A stretch of DNA of 9,181 nt from Dehalococcoidia bacterium (GTDB taxonomy: Bacteria > Chloroflexota > Dehalococcoidia > UBA6926), in the NCBI GenBank assembly GCA_012271225.1, contig JAAXGS010000084.1:1-9181 (forward strand). Direction: 5' to 3'. The notes under the pieces were generated by a model. The model had not been told where the DNA came from, did not search any database, and saw nothing but the letters and a program-made list of their open reading frames with translations. Shown piece by piece: positions 6,731 to 9,181 of this stretch (the stretch's first letter is position 1; every line of letters begins with the position of its first letter). Both the position numbers and the translations under genes were made by a program.

Positions 6731-7090
6731 GTGGCGCGATTCATCGAGGTGGAGGTTGAGGCGGGCGGCAACTGCGATTATTCGCTCCATCGCGTCTTCA
6801 GCGTCGTCGATGAGCCGCGCCGGGTCATGCACGTGGAGGCGCCCGGACGACGGGACGAGGTTTCAATGGTCGAGGTAACCGGTTGGAGCGCTGACGGCCC
6901 CTGCCCCGCCTATGCCGCCATCGTCGAGGACTCCGGCGAGGGGCACGCGCTGCTCATCTACGGCGGAGACGATGGCATTCGAACGCGCCCGCTTGGCTCA
7001 GAGACGCCATGGAGCCTCACGGACCCCGCGCAGACCGGCGAGCCGTGCCTCCTGTTGGACAAATCGACGCCGTTTGTCCCTGCCCCATAG
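6731..7090 (+). CDS. Hypothetical protein, 119 residues
   Basis: Not recognised. The start is taken as GTG 6731, preceded by GGGAGG at 6721-6726; a TTG at 6719 is an in-frame alternative that would precede this site. Codons are GC-rich at third positions like the neighbouring genes, which supports real coding. The product looks soluble and beta-rich, opening MARFIEVEVEAGG. It has no signal peptide or membrane segment and has three scattered Cys (14, 56, 109). A TACAAT at 6680-6685 could be a -10 box, without a -35. The next small gene starts 24 nt after its stop, so the two may form a transcription unit. Confidence 0.65.
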   Translation: MARFIEVEVEAGGNCDYSLHRVFSVVDEPRRVMHVEAPGRRDEVSMVEVTGWSADGPCPAYAAIVEDSGEGHALLIYGGDDGIRTRPLGSETPWSLTDPAQTGEPCLLLDKSTPFVPAP

Positions 7091-7114
7091 CGCAGCACGG
7101 AGTGTGTTTCAGGA

Positions 7115-7483
7115 ATGTCCATCTCACGCGTAAAAGCATGGGAATACGCGGAACAGGTCCTTTCACGCCCAAACCGCCGCCTTGAGGTGACAGCGCGGCG
7201 CGGCAGAGGGGGGCTGACGCTGCTGCACCGCGGCCGCGCGCTCACCCGCTGTTATGACACCGGTGTGGGCAGAACGCAGGCGGAGCTCGTCGCGCGGGCA
7301 CTCGGCGTGGAACTGCCCGCCATGGGGAACGCCGTGACGGTTGGCGTCAGCAGCGGCGTCCTCTACCGCGCGGTCTCCATCTCCAGCATGGACCCGCGCA
7401 GGGAGGACATCTGGCCGCTGTTCCGCCGCCTGCTGGAGGAGGCGGAGGCCATGCGCGCAGGCGTCAGCGAGATGGAGGACTGA
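7115..7483 (+). CDS. Hypothetical protein, 122 residues
   Basis: Not recognised. It starts at ATG 7115; an AGGA touches the start and a CGGAG lies 12 nt upstream, so the ribosome binding site is not ideal. The N-terminal half is basic and holds the only Cys. The middle (about 66-92) is a hydrophobic, Gly/Val-rich stretch suggesting beta strands, and the C-terminus is a Glu-rich helix (FRRLLEEAEAMRAG). No signal peptide or transmembrane helix. Codon use matches its neighbours. It is the last gene before the cysteine leader, whose own promoter begins 60 nt downstream, and I see no terminator between. Confidence 0.65.
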   Translation: MSISRVKAWEYAEQVLSRPNRRLEVTARRGRGGLTLLHRGRALTRCYDTGVGRTQAELVARALGVELPAMGNAVTVGVSSGVLYRAVSISSMDPRREDIWPLFRRLLEEAEAMRAGVSEMED

Positions 7484-7542
7484 ATGTGATCCGGCGGCAG
7501 AACACGGCAGAACAGCGCGGAGTTTCACCCAACCAGGACCTG

Positions 7543-7572
7543 TTGACAGACAGAGAGAGCGCCGCGTATAGT
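7543..7572 (+). promoter_or_regulatory. Sigma-70-type promoter of the cysteine leader and cysHC operon
   Basis: A perfect -35 TTGACA (7543-7548) and a -10 TATAGT (7567-7572) are separated by 18 nt. The predicted start near 7579 gives about 20 nt before the leader ORF and about 340 nt before cysH. This is the best-scoring promoter by eye in the window. Confidence 0.8.
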
Positions 7573-7599
7573 GTTTCAAAAGCAGGCGCAGTTCAAGTA

Positions 7600-7719
7600 A
7601 TGAATACGCAATCGCACAGAAACAGTCCTTCAGTGATCGCGCTGGCGCAACGCGCCGCGGTGACATGCTCGTGTTGCTGTATGCCCACCCAGGGGCGGGA
7701 GGCCGGACCACTGTCATAA
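7600..7719 (+). CDS. Cysteine-rich leader peptide of the cysHC attenuator
   Basis: A 39-codon frame beginning ATG 7600 about 20 nt after the predicted transcription start and ending TAA 7717-7719. Residues 23-27 are CSCCC, encoded at 7666-7680 with Cys codons at 7666, 7672, 7675 and 7678. There is no other Cys in the peptide. The rest of the sequence has no recognisable domain, as expected if the act of translation matters rather than the product. The only Shine-Dalgarno-like sequence (AGGCG near 7583) is weak and about 12 nt away. Inferred role: ribosomes slow at the Cys codons when Cys-tRNA is poorly charged, which changes folding of the downstream RNA. Confidence 0.75.
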   Translation: MNTQSHRNSPSVIALAQRAAVTCSCCCMPTQGREAGPLS

Positions 7720-7784
7720 ACCGGCCTCAATGACACAGCAGCGCCGGGCCTGACCACGCAGGAGCAAGCGCACCAAACCGCCCC
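7684..7784 (+). promoter_or_regulatory. Alternative RNA structures: competing hairpin and antiterminator
   Basis: Segment 2, GGGGCGG (7692-7698), starts 12 nt after the last Cys codon. It is fully complementary to CCGCCCC (7778-7784), the 5' arm of the terminator, giving a 7-bp all-GC antiterminator. The same segment can fold back on CCCACC (7684-7689) as a local hairpin with one mismatch, freeing the terminator arm. A ribosome held at 7666-7680 would cover the CCC stretch and leave segment 2 exposed. A further 8-bp hairpin, GAGGCCGG (7699-7706) with CCGGCCTC (7721-7728), encloses the leader stop codon. Pairings are seen in the sequence; the switching is inferred. Confidence 0.65.
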
Positions 7785-7807
7785 GACACACATCGGGGCG
7801 GTTTTTT
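7778..7807 (+). terminator. Intrinsic terminator inside the cysHC leader (attenuator)
   Basis: CCGCCCCGA (7778-7786) pairs perfectly with TCGGGGCGG (7793-7801) around a CACACA loop and is followed by six T (7802-7807). The AAA at 7775-7777 could extend the stem into the T tract. It lies downstream of the leader promoter and ORF and 112 nt upstream of cysH, with no other gene between, so it can act as a conditional stop for cysH transcription. Confidence 0.9.
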
Positions 7808-7919
7808 GTATCCGCCGCAACCGATCACAGGCAAGGGCGCACCGCACAGCAACCGACAATCGCAGAGACCATCGGACACACAGAGAGAGACGGAAGGGAA
7901 CACAGGGGGATCCCACAGG

Positions 7920-8681
7920 ATGACGACCATCGAGAATTTGAGAACGCACTGGACTGAGGAGCGGCTCGCCCGGGCCAGCGCGGAGCTTGAGAACGCGCAC
8001 CCGCAGGAGATTGTGCGGTGGGCGCTGGACAACTTCTTTCCGGACATCACGCTGGCCTGCAGCTTTGGCGGCGTCTCCGGCATGGCCCTGCTTGACATGG
8101 CGATGAAGATCAACCCCGCCGTCTCCGTTTTTTACGTCGATACGGACTTCCTCTTTCCTGAGACGCACAACCTCAAGGACAGGACCGCCCGCCGCTACGG
8201 CATCCGTCCCATCGCGTTCAGGACGGACGTCACGGTTGCGCAGCAGGCGGCGCTGCACGGCCCGGAGCTCTGGAAGATCGACCCCGACCTCTGCTGCGAG
8301 ATTCGGAAGGTCGGCCCCAACGGGCAGGCGCTGGCGGGACAGCGCGCATGGATCGCCGGCCTGCGCCGTGATCAGGGAGATACGCGCAAGGACGTCGCCA
8401 TCGTCGCATGGGATGCCAAGTTCGACCTCATCAAGGTCAATCCGCTGGCAACGTGGACGGAGGATGACGTCTGGGCATACATCCACGCCAACAAGGCGCC
8501 GTACAACGATCTGCATGAACGCGGCTATCCCAGCATCGGCTGCACCAACTGCACGCGCGCCGTCCTGCCCGGCGAGGACCCGCGGGCCGGCCGGTGGGCC
8601 GATTTTGAAGACAAGGTGGAGTGCGGCATTCACATCGATCCGGAAACGGGCAAGGTCGTTTCCACAACGGCGGCGGGCTAA
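7920..8681 (+). CDS. cysH: Assimilatory adenylyl-sulfate (APS) reductase, [4Fe-4S] type
   Basis: Reduces activated sulfate (APS, possibly also PAPS) to sulfite with thioredoxin as donor, a committed step toward cysteine. 253 residues of the PP-loop/adenine-nucleotide-alpha-hydrolase fold. The nucleotide loop CSFGGVSG is at 47-54, followed by VFYVDTDFLFPET at 70-82. The iron-sulfur ligands are C125-C126 and C208-x2-C211, the pattern that distinguishes APS-type reductases from cluster-free PAPS reductases such as E. coli CysH. The catalytic Cys is C235 in ECGIH. Start ATG 7920 has AGGGGGA at 7904-7910. A longer frame from a TTG at 7806 would start inside the terminator T tract and is not credible. 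cysC follows after 81 nt. Expression is probably controlled by the upstream Cys-codon attenuator. Confidence 0.93.
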   Translation: MTTIENLRTHWTEERLARASAELENAHPQEIVRWALDNFFPDITLACSFGGVSGMALLDMAMKINPAVSVFYVDTDFLFPETHNLKDRTARRYGIRPIAFRTDVTVAQQAALHGPELWKIDPDLCCEIRKVGPNGQALAGQRAWIAGLRRDQGDTRKDVAIVAWDAKFDLIKVNPLATWTEDDVWAYIHANKAPYNDLHERGYPSIGCTNCTRAVLPGEDPRAGRWADFEDKVECGIHIDPETGKVVSTTAAG

Positions 8682-8762
8682 CGGACAACCCGCCCCACTG
8701 TGACGACCCGGGCAACAGCAGAACAGCGCAGAACGCGGACACGGACAACCAGGAGGAAAGGC

Positions 8763-9181
8763 GTGACGGAAACGACAGATCGACAGGGAGTGACAGTCTG
8801 GTTTACCGGGCTGTCAGGCGCGGGCAAGAGCACAATTGCGGAGCGGCTGCTCGCGCTGCTCAGGGAGCGCAGCATCAAGTCAGAGTTGCTGGACGGCGAT
8901 GTTGTGCGCACGAACCTCAGCAAGGGGCTGGGCTTCAGCAAAGAGGATCGGGACACCAACATCCGACGCATCGGATTCGTCAGCAGCCTGCTCACCCGCA
9001 ACGGCGTGGTGAGCATTGTCTCCGCCATCTCGCCCTATCGCGACGTGCGCGATGAGGTGCGTCGGGAGATCGGCAGCTTCATTGAAGTCCACGTCCACGC
9101 ATCTCTGGATGAGCTTGTGAGGCGCGACGTCAAGGGCCTGTATGAAAAGGCGCTCAGGGGCGAGATCCCCAACTTCACCGG
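8763..9181 (+). CDS. cysC: Adenylyl-sulfate kinase, 3' truncated by window edge
   Basis: Phosphorylates APS to PAPS with ATP. The first 139 residues are visible; the family is usually about 180-200. The P-loop GLSGAGKS is at residues 16-23, followed by LDGDVVRTNLSKGLGFSKEDRDTNIRRIGFV, and then the APS-kinase signature AISPYRDVRDEVR. RDVKGLYEKA and the terminal NFTG also match the family. The start is GTG 8763, chosen because AGGAGG (8751-8756) lies 6 nt upstream and family alignment begins just inside. Co-transcription with cysH is likely. Because the adjacent CysH is an APS-type enzyme, CysC may serve PAPS supply for sulfation, or CysH may accept both substrates. ATP sulfurylase would be expected nearby, beyond the window. 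Confidence 0.95.
   Translation, partial: MTETTDRQGVTVWFTGLSGAGKSTIAERLLALLRERSIKSELLDGDVVRTNLSKGLGFSKEDRDTNIRRIGFVSSLLTRNGVVSIVSAISPYRDVRDEVRREIGSFIEVHVHASLDELVRRDVKGLYEKALRGEIPNFT

Noticed and set aside
6338..6878. Open frames on both strands running through the tmRNA 3' half and beyond
   Set aside because: They cross the mature ssrA RNA gene, lack ribosome binding sites and family features, and are incidental.
7730..7753. A second tiny leader frame (7 residues) just after the Cys leader stop
   Set aside because: No ribosome binding site and no informative codons; it may be chance, although translational coupling cannot be excluded.
7806..7919. 38-residue N-terminal extension of CysH from a TTG start
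   Set aside because: The TTG lies in the terminator T tract, and ATG 7920 has its own purine-rich ribosome binding site.
7579..7919. SAM or other metabolite riboswitch in the cysH leader
   Set aside because: No recognisable SAM-family core; the Cys-codon ORF with alternative pairings explains the leader better.
7593..8633. A 346-codon minus-strand open frame antisense to cysH and its leader
   Set aside because: It overlaps the well-supported cysH gene and the attenuator on the other strand and has no family features.

Overview
The window is GC-rich bacterial chromosome with tightly packed, ordinary-looking housekeeping genes and one regulatory leader that stands out. The combination of a coenzyme-B12-dependent (class II) ribonucleotide reductase in an nrdR-nrdJ operon, smpB next to ssrA, a tmRNA tag ending in LALAA, and a [4Fe-4S]-type APS reductase would fit a Chloroflexota-like or actinobacterial-like lineage. 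That placement is an inference and I hold it loosely. No IS element, phage gene, CRISPR array or rRNA/tRNA gene was seen.

Layout. Plus strand, 1-1843: the C-terminal catalytic domain of a leucyl aminopeptidase (pepA, cut by the window edge), then an NmrA-like NAD(P)-binding protein. Minus strand, 5265 down to 1973: the nrdR repressor gene followed by nrdJ. A strong hairpin lies between them and a clear intrinsic terminator (1865-1902) follows nrdJ. The divergent region 5266-5561 holds repeated and palindromic elements near a possible nrdR promoter, and a perfect TATAAT box 8 nt from the smpB start. Plus strand, 5562-6524: smpB and ssrA (tmRNA), the two partners of trans-translation. Plus strand, 6544-7483: a 29-residue single-helix membrane microprotein and two small proteins I do not recognise.

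Plus strand, 7543-9181: a sulfate-assimilation operon, cysH (APS reductase) then cysC (APS kinase, cut by the window end). It is preceded by a leader of about 340 nt with a good sigma-70-type promoter, a 39-codon ORF containing four Cys codons in a five-codon stretch, and an intrinsic terminator about 110 nt before cysH. The RNA just after the Cys codons (GGGGCGG) is complementary to the 5' arm of that terminator (CCGCCCC), and can also fold back on the CCC-rich stretch before it. This is the 1:2 / 2:3 / 3:4 architecture of a trp-type attenuator, here apparently sensing cysteine. I consider it the most interesting element of the window.

How the parts work together: NrdR is expected to repress its own nrdR-nrdJ operon according to nucleotide state. 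SmpB and tmRNA rescue stalled ribosomes. The Cys leader would permit cysHC transcription only when charged Cys-tRNA is scarce.
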